Part shown: positions 33,011-43,205 of the stretch, piece after piece
How the letters are laid out: each line of letters starts with the position of its first letter
Position numbering within the stretch: position 1 is the first letter of the stretch
Source: Megaustenia siamemsis
Lineage: Eukaryota > Mollusca > Gastropoda > Stylommatophora > Ariophantidae
NCBI GenBank assembly: GCA_032433765.1
Contig: JAVIAB010000024.1
Location: forward strand, 9,531,821 to 9,595,820
Reading direction: 5' to 3'
DNA length: 64,000 nucleotides
Translations under genes and position numbers: made by a program
The notes under the pieces: model-generated
Seen by the model: only the letters and a program-made list of their open reading frames with translations
Told to the model about the DNA's origin: nothing
The model's database searches: none

Positions 33011-33646
33011 TTAGATATCTAGAGGCGTAGTCGAGATGTTATCATCAGCTACCTTTCTTTTTATATAGAAATAAGAAAGAGCATTTCTTGTTTGACTGTA
33101 GGAAAATATGGAATTATTTAAGACCTTGAAACCTACATTTTTCCCACCCTTGGCCGTTTGCGTAGCGAGAACCTCTAAAAACATATCTTTATCTAATTTG
33201 TTGTGTTGCTTGCTTAACCCTTTACAACTGACTTTATCATAATCCCCACTACAATGATACGTCTTACTACATAAGCTAACAAGAGCTGTCCCTTCGTACT
33301 CTAATTTAAAAAGACCGGGTGTTCGTTTAGTGTATGCTTTAACACCCTTACAGTTTATACAGTCTGTCTTGCTAACATGCTCATCACAAAACTCGACAGG
33401 AAACCAGTCTTTATATTCTCTATTAAACTCATCACGCATACCTGACTTAACTATGTCCTCCAACTTAGGTGCACTTAAAGCCAAGTATAAACTATCGGTA
33501 TCTGTTTCACATAACTGAAAGTCGGACCTGGCTACAAACTTATCTAAGAACTCGAAATAAAAATCTAACATACGAAGTTTCGCATATTGATAGACGAAGA
33601 AACCGATTTGCAGGGGTAAGTCCCAAACAGTTTTCTTTTTCTCCAT
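33011..33646 (-). CDS. polB: Polinton DNA polymerase B, C-terminal piece (palm motif C)
   Basis: A 211-codon frame with VWDLPLQIGFFVYQYAKLRM, the catalytic motif C CETDTDSLYLAL (about 33,480-33,510), a Cys-containing linker (EHVSKTDCINCKGV) and a C-terminal thumb-like region. It overlaps the preceding piece by about 80 bp in another frame; one lost base in the ccc run at 33,667-33,669 would explain the shift. The ending at 33,011 is a natural stop 380 bp inside the left terminal repeat, the usual position of polB near a Polinton end. Confidence 0.88.
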   Translation of the reverse strand: MEKKKTVWDLPLQIGFFVYQYAKLRMLDFYFEFLDKFVARSDFQLCETDTDSLYLALSAPKLEDIVKSGMRDEFNREYKDWFPVEFCDEHVSKTDCINCKGVKAYTKRTPGLFKLEYEGTALVSLCSKTYHCSGDYDKVSCKGLSKQHNKLDKDMFLEVLATQTAKGGKNVGFKVLNNSIFSYSQTRNALSYFYIKRKVADDNISTTPLDI

Positions 33647-35052
33647 CTCAATTTCAAAAAGATCCTCCCTAGTTCAGTCATCTTTTTAAACCGGGAATTA
33701 TTTATCATTTTCGATATCTCATCCCCCTGAACGTACGAGACAGCGCTATGATTGGCCTTATTGGTTAGAGTCTTCCCGTATGCCGAGTTTCCCAGGAGTT
33801 TCATAGTATCGCTAACTATAGATTGATTTTCGTCTAAATCACCGGCCCGACGTGCCTCTGTGACCATATCGCCAAACTTTTTAAAACAACTAGACGGTTG
33901 ATATTCTATCACTTGATAAATCTTTGTTACCGCCAATCCGTGGTCTAAATACCATTTTAACAGTGGTGTTGCCAACAAAATTTTTTTCCCGACATAACTA
34001 CCGATTAGTGTGCGACGAGGGGTTGACAACAAGTTATGTTTGAGGGCATATTCACCCATAAAAGGTCCAATATCATTACGCGTGACGTCAATATTTTTGA
34101 AAATAGGAGTCATCTCACTGAAATGTTCCTTCAGGCGGTCGGGGACGTGTAGATCACATTCCACTAATCCAAAACATGTCCCATCTGAAACAGAAGTCAG
34201 GATATGTTTATCACTGAGAGGGAGTCCTTCTTTAGAGTAAGAGGGTCTAGCTCGAGGGATGGCTTTAGAAAGGAAAGCCCTAATGGTTGGGTCAGACTTT
34301 TTCAGAGCCTGCCACTCACATTCCCACATAACTTCTACTGGGACTTTGACCTCCTCGGTTAGGTAGGTGTGTATCTCACAGGTTTTTTCAAACAGCTCGA
34401 ACAAGGGTTTATTATTAACAGGGTTTCTATCTTTATCTTTGGTAAGGGGGCAGTCTTTGTGACCATGGTACAGACAACCATGAAAATTATAGCCTCTTCT
34501 ATTGGATTTATCCCACCCATCCACAGGGATATTTCTATCACCTAACCGAAACTCCCTCCCATTAAACTGAGTTTTCAACTCCACCCCTTTTTGGTGGGCG
34601 ACCCACGTTAGCCACTCTCTACTTTGCTGGACATAATAGTTATCTTTTTCAACCCTAAACCCGGTCTCCATTCTTCTAATAATTGGGTAATCTGTTGGCA
34701 TTGGGTTCATCAGAGCCCAAAGATACAACGCGTTGGCATCGTAACCTTGGATGGCTTTGACTACCTTTCCACCCCTAATAAGCGTTTTGCCCACCTCGTG
34801 ATACCTATGGAAAATTATAGAGGGACCCCCGACGATATTATCCCTAATCATTGTGTGTAGACTAGCCTGTTTGCTCGAACATAAACTAAACATTACACCC
34901 CTATCAACGGTCTTAAAAAGATACTTTAAACAAACACCCGGAACCGAAATGGCGTCTTTAAAACAGTCCACACCCCGCTCCCCATAAAAGCGAACCTGCT
35001 GCTCCAAGGCTTCTAAGAAGGGGACTACATCTTTGTTATTATACCAAATCAA
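33565..35052 (-). CDS. polB: Polinton DNA polymerase B, middle piece (Exo III, motifs A and B)
   Basis: Open for about 495 codons with no true start (first codon TTG), so it is a frame-shifted continuation. It has the Exo III-type WYNNKDVVPFLEAL at its start, motif A in AIQGYDANALYLWALM (about 34,710-34,748), an EGLPLSDKHILTSV region, and motif B in MKLLGNSAYGKTLTNKAN (about 33,765-33,800). The layout and spacing fit protein-primed family B polymerases with the terminal-protein insertions. The frame is lost at the right at an aaaa run (35,051-35,054) and at the left near 33,668. Confidence 0.9.
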   Translation of the reverse strand: MIWYNNKDVVPFLEALEQQVRFYGERGVDCFKDAISVPGVCLKYLFKTVDRGVMFSLCSSKQASLHTMIRDNIVGGPSIIFHRYHEVGKTLIRGGKVVKAIQGYDANALYLWALMNPMPTDYPIIRRMETGFRVEKDNYYVQQSREWLTWVAHQKGVELKTQFNGREFRLGDRNIPVDGWDKSNRRGYNFHGCLYHGHKDCPLTKDKDRNPVNNKPLFELFEKTCEIHTYLTEEVKVPVEVMWECEWQALKKSDPTIRAFLSKAIPRARPSYSKEGLPLSDKHILTSVSDGTCFGLVECDLHVPDRLKEHFSEMTPIFKNIDVTRNDIGPFMGEYALKHNLLSTPRRTLIGSYVGKKILLATPLLKWYLDHGLAVTKIYQVIEYQPSSCFKKFGDMVTEARRAGDLDENQSIVSDTMKLLGNSAYGKTLTNKANHSAVSYVQGDEISKMINNSRFKKMTELGRIFLKLRWRKRKLFGTYPCKSVSSSINMRNFVC

Positions 35053-35068
35053 AAGTCCTTAAGGGTGG

Positions 35069-37336
35069 TCATGTTATTGTCCTTCCAGACCTCTTTACAC
35101 AGGGCGTACTCCTCCTTGGAAATGTTGGCATTTTTAGTTTGGAAAAGAACGCTTCGTGTGAGGGTAACTGCGTCTCATTCAACTTTTTGGGGTCGTCTAT
35201 ATATTCATAACAAAAGTAACCCTTTATCTCGCTAATCTTATAAGCTGCCAAGTACTTGCTATAACTAAACCCTGGGGCTAGATAATTTATGATATCTAGG
35301 AACTTTAGCTTCTGCGTTGCAATACACATAAAGTTATTGTTTCTTTTAACTATAAACTTGAACGGTTTTGGTACTTTGTAGTCCACTTCCATTTTATCTT
35401 CCTCTTCTTCGTTAACATCGGCTTCTTCTTCTTCTTCGTCGTCTTCTTCTTCGCCCATTTGTGCAGCGGCATCCGTGAAGTGTCTTATTAAATAAGGTTT
35501 AATGACGTTGACGTCATATTTCCCTGAGTTAAACCCTATCACTGGAAGCTCTTTTAAATACTCATCAAACCTAACTATTATCTTGTCTTTATTTAGATCA
35601 TGGAGTTGAGTAAAAATACTTTCAAACCGATCTCGCAACAACGAGTATGCCTTATCAGCTATACTAGTAAGATAATCAACCATCTGACTAACTAGAACCT
35701 GTGGGTCACCCTTTGTTATGAAGCATTTTGGTGCCTCCCACCCTGGGACATTTGACGCTATAGAACAGGAGAGGGGTACGTGTTTAGCTACAAAGGTAGT
35801 CGAGTGCGTCTCTTGGGGAACATTCCTACTATCAAAGTAACATTCATAATCGAATGTCGCCCTGAATGGGTAAATAAAAGACTCTGGAGTACTTATCCCT
35901 TCAGCGCTGATCGCGTCCCATACACTTTCAGGTGAAGAGTAAACCCCGCCCTTATATGTCTCCACAGTAACATCCCCATTACAAGTTTGTTCGTGCCTAT
36001 CCATACGCCAAAACTCTTTCCACAATTTCCCACATTTTCCACAAGAAAAGCTTTTACTAGCCCTGGAAAGATCGTTTATATAAAAGAAGTGGTTTTTGTA
36101 AAGTAAAAGATGGAGAGTTTCACTATAACTACTGGCGCTTCTCAGAACAATACGCAAGGCTTGCTCAGAATCAAACTCAAAAATATCTATATTTATTGAA
36201 AAACAATTTTCTAAGAGAGACATTTCAGCAAGAGTAACACCATGAAAGTTACTTATCATTAGAGACGGGTTAAACTGTTTGAAAAGTAGTCTTGAAGCCT
36301 TCCTAACATCAGTATTTGAAGTTCCTCGATGGACAGCTAGACAACGGAAGAAGCAGAGATTATCATTGTAAACTTTAGAATTAGAGTCGGTTTGAAGGAT
36401 ATTAATGCCGTAGTTGGATGCAATATAGGGTGGGATATCTATCAGACACCCTATAGGATAATCTTGCAGTTTATATATATAAACACTCGTACTGACTAAC
36501 GTTTCCAAGGTATATTTGGTTGACTCCCTATTTTTGTCTGCATACTCTAATATATTACTTTGATTTAATATATCTATAAACGTTTCAAAATTATTTATGT
36601 TGTTAACTAACAAAGGTTTGTCTAACCCCCTCGCGTTATTTGAGCTGGCGTGAAAATAACGCAGCCCCTTTGTCTCCCTATGTTTTAAGATTAGATGATG
36701 ACTATAATTCACCTTGAATCGGTTTTTCTGGGCTAGAAAAATTGGGTTTACAAGGGTCTTCCAATCTATAGGAGTATCAGGCTTATGAAATATAGTGTAC
36801 GTGTCCATGTATTTGTTTCTACGTTCATGTGTTCTAATAGCTAACCAGTTGGTCTTATATAGCTTCCTAATATCTTGGGGTAACTTATTTAAAGAGTCTG
36901 CTTCATTAATAAATCTTGGTCTCTTTGAGGGTTCTTGAGTCAAACTCTTTACTGGTCGCTTTCGTGAGGTTGTCGATACCACTGGACCTGCTAGCGTTGA
37001 TGGTGTCGAGTTGTCCACGACTGTATCATGACTATCGAGATGTACTTGCAGATGACTTGCTCCAGTAAAGCTTTGTTGACAGATGTGACAGATATGGGGG
37101 GTAGCACGGGTCTCTTTAGAGGCTACATGATCGGGTGACACAGGGGTTGGTGATGCAGGAAATACCCATGCAGGATGTTCGGTCTTAATATGTCTGCCAA
37201 GGTTGTCTGCTCTATTATAAACTCGTTCACAAACATCACATTTGTATTCCTGACGCATATGTACACTAACAACATGTCGCTTCATGTCTCGGCTCCGGTT
37301 GAAAGTTTTGGAGCACAGATGACAAGTGTTAGGCAT
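35069..37336 (-). CDS. polB: Polinton DNA polymerase B, N-terminal piece (zinc fingers, exonuclease)
   Basis: A 755-codon frame starting at the only good Met, 37,334-37,336. Three C2H2 fingers lie at residues 5-26, 33-54 and 83-103. A segment DNLCFFRCLAVHRG resembles OTU-type cysteine protease cores reported in some Polinton polymerases; this is tentative. A fourth Cys-rich finger follows (CGKCGKLWKEFWRMDRHEQT). The 3'-5' exonuclease has Exo I in FRATFDYECYF (about 35,845) and Exo II in VIGFNSGKYDVNVI (about 35,520), then an acidic run of Glu/Asp and KFLDIINYLAPGF. The last ~20 residues are out of frame after a ttttt run at 35,131-35,135. Product role: replication of the element with a covalently bound protein primer. 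Confidence 0.9.
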   Translation of the reverse strand: MPNTCHLCSKTFNRSRDMKRHVVSVHMRQEYKCDVCERVYNRADNLGRHIKTEHPAWVFPASPTPVSPDHVASKETRATPHICHICQQSFTGASHLQVHLDSHDTVVDNSTPSTLAGPVVSTTSRKRPVKSLTQEPSKRPRFINEADSLNKLPQDIRKLYKTNWLAIRTHERRNKYMDTYTIFHKPDTPIDWKTLVNPIFLAQKNRFKVNYSHHLILKHRETKGLRYFHASSNNARGLDKPLLVNNINNFETFIDILNQSNILEYADKNRESTKYTLETLVSTSVYIYKLQDYPIGCLIDIPPYIASNYGINILQTDSNSKVYNDNLCFFRCLAVHRGTSNTDVRKASRLLFKQFNPSLMISNFHGVTLAEMSLLENCFSINIDIFEFDSEQALRIVLRSASSYSETLHLLLYKNHFFYINDLSRASKSFSCGKCGKLWKEFWRMDRHEQTCNGDVTVETYKGGVYSSPESVWDAISAEGISTPESFIYPFRATFDYECYFDSRNVPQETHSTTFVAKHVPLSCSIASNVPGWEAPKCFITKGDPQVLVSQMVDYLTSIADKAYSLLRDRFESIFTQLHDLNKDKIIVRFDEYLKELPVIGFNSGKYDVNVIKPYLIRHFTDAAAQMGEEEDDEEEEEADVNEEEEDKMEVDYKVPKPFKFIVKRNNNFMCIATQKLKFLDIINYLAPGFSYSKYLAAYKISEIKGYFCYEYIDDPKKLNETQLPSHEAFFSKLKMPTFPRRSTPCVKRSGRTIT

Positions 37337-37610
37337 CTATAGAAAATAAAATTGAAACATTGCAACTAAAGAATAACGAACAATAAACATTACAAGGAAA
37401 TAAAACCAGTAAATGTGATCAACGAGATTCACAAATTAGGTTACTAAAGAATCACACTATAATATTAAAGAAGAACTAAAATACCACTTACTTTTTATGT
37501 GTTTGAAGGCGCGAGACACATTACCCGTCAAGAGAGAGGTCTAGAAAAAAAAAAAAAAATTTCCCGAACCACCTTTTTTTAGTAACCACTCTCCAAATTC
37601 GCTTCCGATT

Positions 37611-37668
37611 ACAACAGAACTGATACGATGGATTGTCAAAGGACATGGTCACCTATCGGAACTTTTGT
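37611..37668 (+). mobile_element. LINE-A sliver inside the Polinton
   Basis: caacagaactgatacgatgg and aaaggacatggtcacctat match the last 60 bp of LINE-A with an internal gap. It sits upstream of polB and directly before the 21 bp array. Confidence 0.65.
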
Positions 37669-37754
37669 CCCTCATATGCTATTTCAAAAGTTGTCTTTGT
37701 CAATTCAAAAGTTGTCTTCGTCAATTTAAAAGTCTTCTTCTGTACGGCAGAAAA

Positions 37755-38400
37755 CAAGGCGGGAAGGTCAGAAACCAAGGAGGGAAGGTCAGAAACCAAA
37801 GAGGGAAGGTCAGAAACTAAAGAGGAGGGAAGGTCAGAAACCAAAGAGGGAAGGTCAGAAACTAAAGAGGAGGGAAGGTCAGAAACCAAAGAGGGAAGGT
37901 CAGAAACCTAAGAGGCAAGGACAGAAACCTAAGAGGCAAGGACAGAAACCTAAGAGGCAAGGGTAGAAACCTAAGAGGCAAGGGCAGAAACCTAAGAGGC
38001 AAGGGCAGAAACCTAGTAGGCAAGGGTAGAAACCTAGTAGGCAAGGGTAGAAACCTAGGAGGTAAGAGCAGAAACCTAGGAGGCAAGGGCAGAAACTTAG
38101 GAGGCAAAGTCAGAAACCTAGGAGGCAAGGGCAGAAACCTAGGAGGCAAGGGCAGAAACTTAGGAGGCAAGGGCAGAAACTTAGGAGGCAAAGTCAGAAA
38201 CCTAGGAGGCAAGGGCAGAAACCTAGGAGGCAAGGGCAGAAACCCAAGAGGCAAGGACAGAAAACTAGGAAGCAAAGGCTGAAGCTGTGTTAGAAAACAA
38301 GGAGGGAAGGCCAGAAACCTACGAGGCAGGGACAGAAACCAAGGAGGGGAGGTCAGAAATTTAGGAGGGAAGGTCAGAAACCTAGGAAGTAGTGTTAAGA
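37755..38400. repeat. 21 bp purine-rich minisatellite inside the Polinton, about 30 units
   Basis: Units of gaaacctaggaggcaagggca; the left six are an older variant (gaaaccaaagagggaaggtc). Strong strand asymmetry: the plus strand is almost all A and G. Minus-strand frames read LPLPPRFLP repeats and are not genes. Confidence 0.93.
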
Positions 38401-38636
38401 AACAAGGACAGAAACCTAGGAACCTGTGTTAGAAAAAAGTCGATAAAATATAGAGGGTGTTGTTGTGTCCCTTAACATAAAGCAAACAGATTATAAGAAA
38501 GGAAGAGAAAAGCAAGTTGGCTCTAACTGTTTTGATTATGGTACTAACTTTTTGACTATCGAACTAACTTTTATGAAATTTTTTTTTTTTATTTGACTTG
38601 ATTTACCTTGAATGTGAAAGAGCGAGCGAGAGAGAG

Positions 38637-39475
38637 ATTAATTCGCGAACCTTTTGACTTTAAGTAATTCTTAAGAATAATATTTCGCGTTCATCCACCT
38701 TTAATTTTGTGGTTTTGACACATTTTCGTATTTGTAGTGTAAATAAATTCCAATTTTAGTTTTATTATTTTTTAATGTAAATAAATTCGTATTTTAGTTG
38801 TATTATTATTTTTTTTTTTTTTGTGTAAATAAATTTTAGTTTTATTAATTCGCGTTAATTTAACTTTACGTATTTCTTAATGTTTCTTAAATATTTTATT
38901 ATACCATAATATAACCCAAACTTTAGTATGCGGTTTTCTATCAGCAACTAAAATAAACTGAGCACGTGGTGTCACATGCCTAACAATGACCTACATTTTT
39001 TATAATAAACAAACTTTTAAAATAACATTCACTAACAAGATAGCATAGGCATTTACGTGTCGTCCTTTAATCCCCGCCGTTTATTTAAGAATATATTATT
39101 ATTTCACGTTCATTCACCTTTAATTTTTTCATAGTTTTTATTTCGTATTTTTTAAAAATCAGTTTTATCACATTTAACTTCTTAACGTTTTGAAACACTT
39201 TTTTTAAAAAAATAAATACATTCGCCTATATTTTTAAATTTCCTTTTATTTAAGTATTTAACTTTAAATATTTGCGATTTTTAACATTAATATTTCGCAA
39301 ATGTTCTTATACATTTCAATTTTATTATAATTCGTATCGTTTCACCTATATTTTAAATGTTCTTTCATTTAAAATAAGTTTCGCGTTCATTTTAAATGTA
39401 AATAAATTTCCCCTTCATTTAAGTATTTAAGATTTAAACTTTAATTTTATCGTTTTGAAGTATAATTTCTTAACA
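38637..39475 (+). repeat. Polinton interior direct duplication, copy 1
   Basis: AT-rich, non-coding; nearly identical to 40,127-40,915 over most of its length (for example the section with tgagcacgtggtgtcacatg). Copy 1 carries about 45 bp extra near its start. Confidence 0.88.
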
Positions 39476-40126
39476 TTTCACAACTTTACAACAAAAAAAA
39501 ATAAATAATTAAATATATATATATATATATATATTACTTTCTTATATTTCCCTGTTTAAATATTTCTACTCACGATTTGACGTCGATGTGTTATAGAAAT
39601 ACACTTGTTCAACCATCTTTAATTAACTTTAATATTGGGTACGTCTCGGCAGCAACTAATTTTCGTGATCACAGGTGTCTACTAACGAACGACTACTAGC
39701 CAGGTAGAAGCTATGTCATGTGATCGGTCACAAGTGCGCGTTGGCTGTGGCCGGTTAGCACTATTCATGTGACATGGTCACGTGGTATCAAGCCGCATGC
39801 GCAACTTTGGGTAGGTACAAGTTTCATGCCCAAATTTGGGTAGGTACAAGTTTCATGACCAAATTTGGGTAGGTAACGCTCAGATGAATCTACTATCGTA
39901 CTATTGACTAGTAGAAAAATCTGGCCGTGTGTTAAAAATCTGGTTGCCTCATTTCGGACACTTACTTAGGTAGAGAGCTCAGAGTCGGTCGGACGCGTAT
40001 TTTTAGGTTTGATTAATTTGCGAACCTTAAACTTAAAGTATTTTTTAAGAATAATATTTTAAAATGTAAATAAATTTCTCAGATTCGGACGCTTATTTTT
40101 TTTTTTTTTTTTTTTAAATAGGTTTT
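39476..40126. other. Polinton interior spacer
   Basis: Contains a TA run (about 39,505-39,532) and three ~30 bp units of aatttgggtaggtacaag (about 39,800-39,875). No coding signal. Confidence 0.6.
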
Positions 40127-40915
40127 ATTAATTCGCGAACCTTTTGACTTTAAGTAATTCTTAAGAATAATATTTCGCGTTCATCCACATTTAATTTTGT
40201 GATTTTTACAAATTTCGTATTTTTAGTGTAAATAAATTCGTATTTTAGTTGTATTATTTTTTTTTTTGTGTAAATAAATTTTAGTTTTATTAATTCGCGT
40301 TAATTTAACTTTACGTATTTCTTAATGTTTCTTAAATATTTTATTATACCATAATATAACCCAAACTTTAGTATGCGGTTTTCTATCAGCAACTAAAATA
40401 AACTGAGCACGTGGTGTCACATGGCTAACAATGACCTACATTTTTTATAATAAACAAACTTTTAAAATAACCTTCACTAACAACATAGCGTAGGCATTTG
40501 CGTGTCGTCCTTTAATCCCCGCCGTTTATTTAAGAATATATTATTATTTCACGTTCATTCACCTTTAATTTTTTCATAGCTTTTATTTCGTATTTTTTTT
40601 TAAATCAGTTTTATCACATTTAACTTCTTAACGTTCTGAAACAATTTTTTTAAAATAAATATATTCGCCTATATTTTTAAATTTCACTTTATTTAAGTAT
40701 TTAATTTTAAATATTTGCGATTTTTATCATTAATATTTCACAAATTTTCTTATACGTTTCAATTTTATTATAATTCGTATCGTTTCACCTATATTTTTAA
40801 TGTTCTTTCATTTAAAATAAGTTTCGCGTTCATTTTAAATGTAAATAAATTTCCCCTTCATTTAAGTATTAACATGACCTTTAATTTTATCGTTTTGAAA
40901 TTTATTTCTTAACAT
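40127..40915 (+). repeat. Polinton interior direct duplication, copy 2
   Basis: Second copy of the 38,637-39,475 segment; a shorter echo of its start lies at about 40,010-40,060. Confidence 0.88.
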
Positions 40916-41994
40916 TTCTTTTTATTTAAGAATATTTTATTATTTCGCACTCATTCAACTTTAATTTTTTCGTTTTGAAACATAATTTCTTAAAGTTTTT
41001 TAGTATAATATTTTATTATTTCGCGTTCATTCAAATTTAATTTAGAGTAATATTTTATTATACCGCGAGCATTTCATTTTTGAAAATGAAAATTTTCGTA
41101 TATTTTAATGTAAATGCAGTTTATTACTATTTAACTTTATTATAACACGTGGTTTTCCAACATTTAAAATAACCTACCGCGTCATCTAACTTTACTATAT
41201 TTTCAGTCAGCTTATTCTTGACAACAATACCGTAGTCTAGCGCGACTATCAACTTCACAACAATACACCATCATTTAACCAAATTCTTTAGTTACTTTAC
41301 CAGTATTTAAAATAACAATACCACCCCTAGTCACATGCCTAACAATGACCGTCAGCATATTTTTCCTAACAATGACCAATATTCCTCGACAACAATACCA
41401 CCACGATTCCTTGACAATAATAAGCGATTTTTCCTAACAATAGCCATCATCAAGTACCGCTAGCCGCCCAGTCAACAAAAACTGCCATGTCATTCCAATT
41501 TCTTTACTTAACATACAGTTTTCCGTCAGCATTTACAGTTAACTTATTTTTTCATAGTTTTTATTATTTCGCATTTTTAAAAAAATCAGTTTTATCACAT
41601 TTAACTATATTTCTTAACGTTTTGAAACATTTCGTATTTTTTAATGTAAATTCAGTTTTATTACTATTTATCTTTACTGCAACACGCGGTTCTCCAACAT
41701 TTAAAATAACCTCCTTTAATTATTCATTCAACATTTTAAAAATACCACATTCTTGACAACAATAAGCGCTTAACTTCACAACAATAAGCGATACCCCACG
41801 CGGATTTCCTAAAATTGACCGTCAACAAATACCACATCGACACGTCATAAACATTTTAACCACTTTCAATACAATAGTCCACATTCTTGACAACAATAAG
41901 CGATACATCACGAGACGATCAGTCAACCATTGAACACCGACATTCCTCAACAATAAACGAATGAAACAACTACGTGTCACCGATCACGAGGGGT
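40916..41994. other. Polinton right interior, non-coding
   Basis: About 1.1 kb rich in dispersed ttcgcgttcattc, aacaatgacc and gacaacaataagcg words. No frame above 90 codons with recognisable content; integrase or capsid genes are absent. Confidence 0.7.
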
Positions 41995-42163
41995 CACGCC
42001 GACCGCCGGAGCGCCGCGAGGTCACCACGCGCCCGCCGCACGACCGATTAACTCCCCTTGATTCTCGTGTACATTTCGCGCGAGAGGCGCGCCGCGCGCC
42101 TCCCTATATATCTTTGTTAATTTAGCGCCTCAATACTAACCAGATACACCATTACATACTACT
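41995..42163 (-). repeat. Polinton right terminal inverted repeat (169 bp)
   Basis: Complement of 32,467-32,634 with a one-base difference; ends catactact at the target duplication. Confidence 0.95.
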
Positions 42164-42169
42164 TATATT
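42164..42169 (+). other. Polinton target site duplication, right (tatatt)
   Basis: Exact copy of 32,461-32,466. Confidence 0.9.
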
Positions 42170-42215
42170 CAAGTTGTTCTCTTCTCATTAGATGGCCAAA
42201 AAATGATGATTGTCT
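42170..42215 (-). mobile_element. LINE-D, part right of the Polinton
   Basis: Continues the LINE-D copy broken at 32,466; truncated at its own 5' side near a CT/TA run. Confidence 0.8.
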
Positions 42216-42257
42216 CTCTCTCTATATATATATAACAAAGTAAAATAATAAGGAGAG

Positions 42258-42430
42258 AAAATATACAATGTGTATTTGCCTATAAAAATATACATTTTGG
42301 TTTTGCATATAAAAATATACATTGTACTTTTGCCTCTAAAAATATACATTGTGTTTTTGCCTCTAAAAATATACATTGTGTTTTTGGGTATAGAAATGCA
42401 TAGTGTGTTTTTTACTATTAAAAAATGTAT
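42258..42430. repeat. 27-28 bp repeat, about 6 units
   Basis: Units of ttttgcctctaaaaatatac with attgtgt. AT-rich and degenerate at the right. Confidence 0.85.
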
Positions 42431-42499
42431 ATTAAACTTTCTCCAAGGTCATGACAATTATGAATAACCGAGAAGTAAGTATCAAATCTTCTTCTTCCT

Positions 42500-43075
42500 T
42501 TCAGCTCCCTGTGTAGCATAGTTCGTCATCAAACATGTTAAAATTCACTGTGGAGCATAGGTCGTCATCAAACATGTTAAACTCTCTGTCCAGCATAGGT
42601 CGTCATCAAACATGTTAAACTCTCTGTGTAACATAGATCGTCATCAAACATGTTAAACTCCCTGTGGAGCATAGGTCGTCATCAAACATGTTAAACTCTC
42701 TGTGGAGCATAGGTCGTCATCAAACATGTTAAACTCCCTGTGGAGCATAGGTCGTCATCAAACATGTTAAACTCTCTGTCCAGCATAGGTCGTCATCAAA
42801 CATGTTAAACTCTCTTTGGAACATAGGTCGTCATCAAACATGTTAAACTCTCTTTGGAACATAGGTCGTCATCAAACATGTTAAACTCTCTTTGGAGCAT
42901 AGGTCGTCATCAAACATGTTAAAGTCTCTTTGGAACATAGGTCGTCATCAAACATGTTAAACTCTCTTTGGAGCATAGGTCGTCATCAAACATGTTAAAC
43001 ACTCTGTGGAGCACAGGTCGTCACCAAACATGTAAAACTCCCTGTGGAGCATAGGTCTTCATCAAACACTTTCTA
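42500..43075 (-). repeat. 38 bp minisatellite, about 15 units (LINE-E derived)
   Basis: Plus strand: catgttaaactctctgtgga then gcataggtcgtcatcaaa. The reverse complement is the LINE-E terminal coding unit found at 3,345-3,590. The LINE-E body follows directly at 43,076. Confidence 0.92.
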
Positions 43076-43205
43076 AGAGATTCTGTTTCTTTCCATTTTT
43101 TAAGATCGTTCCATGTCTTCCCATTCTCTTCATCTCTAATTCCGCCTGTCTTCTCCTAGAATATTTTGGTCTTCCTCTTTGTTTCTTCCCTTGGGGATTC
43201 CAAAA
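43076..43205 (-). mobile_element. LINE-E 3' fragment
   Basis: Reverse strand: gcccttttttggaatcccc, agaccaaaatattctagg and gaagacatggaacgatct match LINE-E at 3.2 and 26.8 kb. Its 3' end merges into the 38 bp array. Confidence 0.8.

Larger units (their letters stand above)
32467..42163 (-). mobile_element. Polinton/Maverick transposon, DNA-polymerase-only form
   Basis: A 9,697 bp element bounded by terminal inverted repeats of 168 and 169 bp beginning agtagtatgtaatgg, with a 6 bp target duplication. All recognisable coding is on the minus strand at the left half: a type B DNA polymerase of the protein-primed, Polinton kind, broken into three frames. The right half (38.4-42.0 kb) is AT-rich, has no long frames and contains a ~0.8 kb direct duplication. 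Known full Polintons are 15-20 kb and also encode a retroviral-type integrase, cysteine protease, packaging ATPase and capsid proteins; none is found here, so it is either internally deleted or was mobilised in trans. Near-identical terminal repeats argue for a recent insertion. Confidence 0.93.

Noticed and set aside
33011..37336. Three separate genes or a multi-subunit polymerase
   Set aside because: The motifs run in the single order of one family B polymerase and the frames overlap or abut at one-base shifts; one broken gene is simpler.
32467..42163. Integrated virus such as an adintovirus or virophage
   Set aside because: No capsid, ATPase or integrase was found; the ends and the 6 bp duplication fit a Polinton transposon and nothing seen requires a virus.
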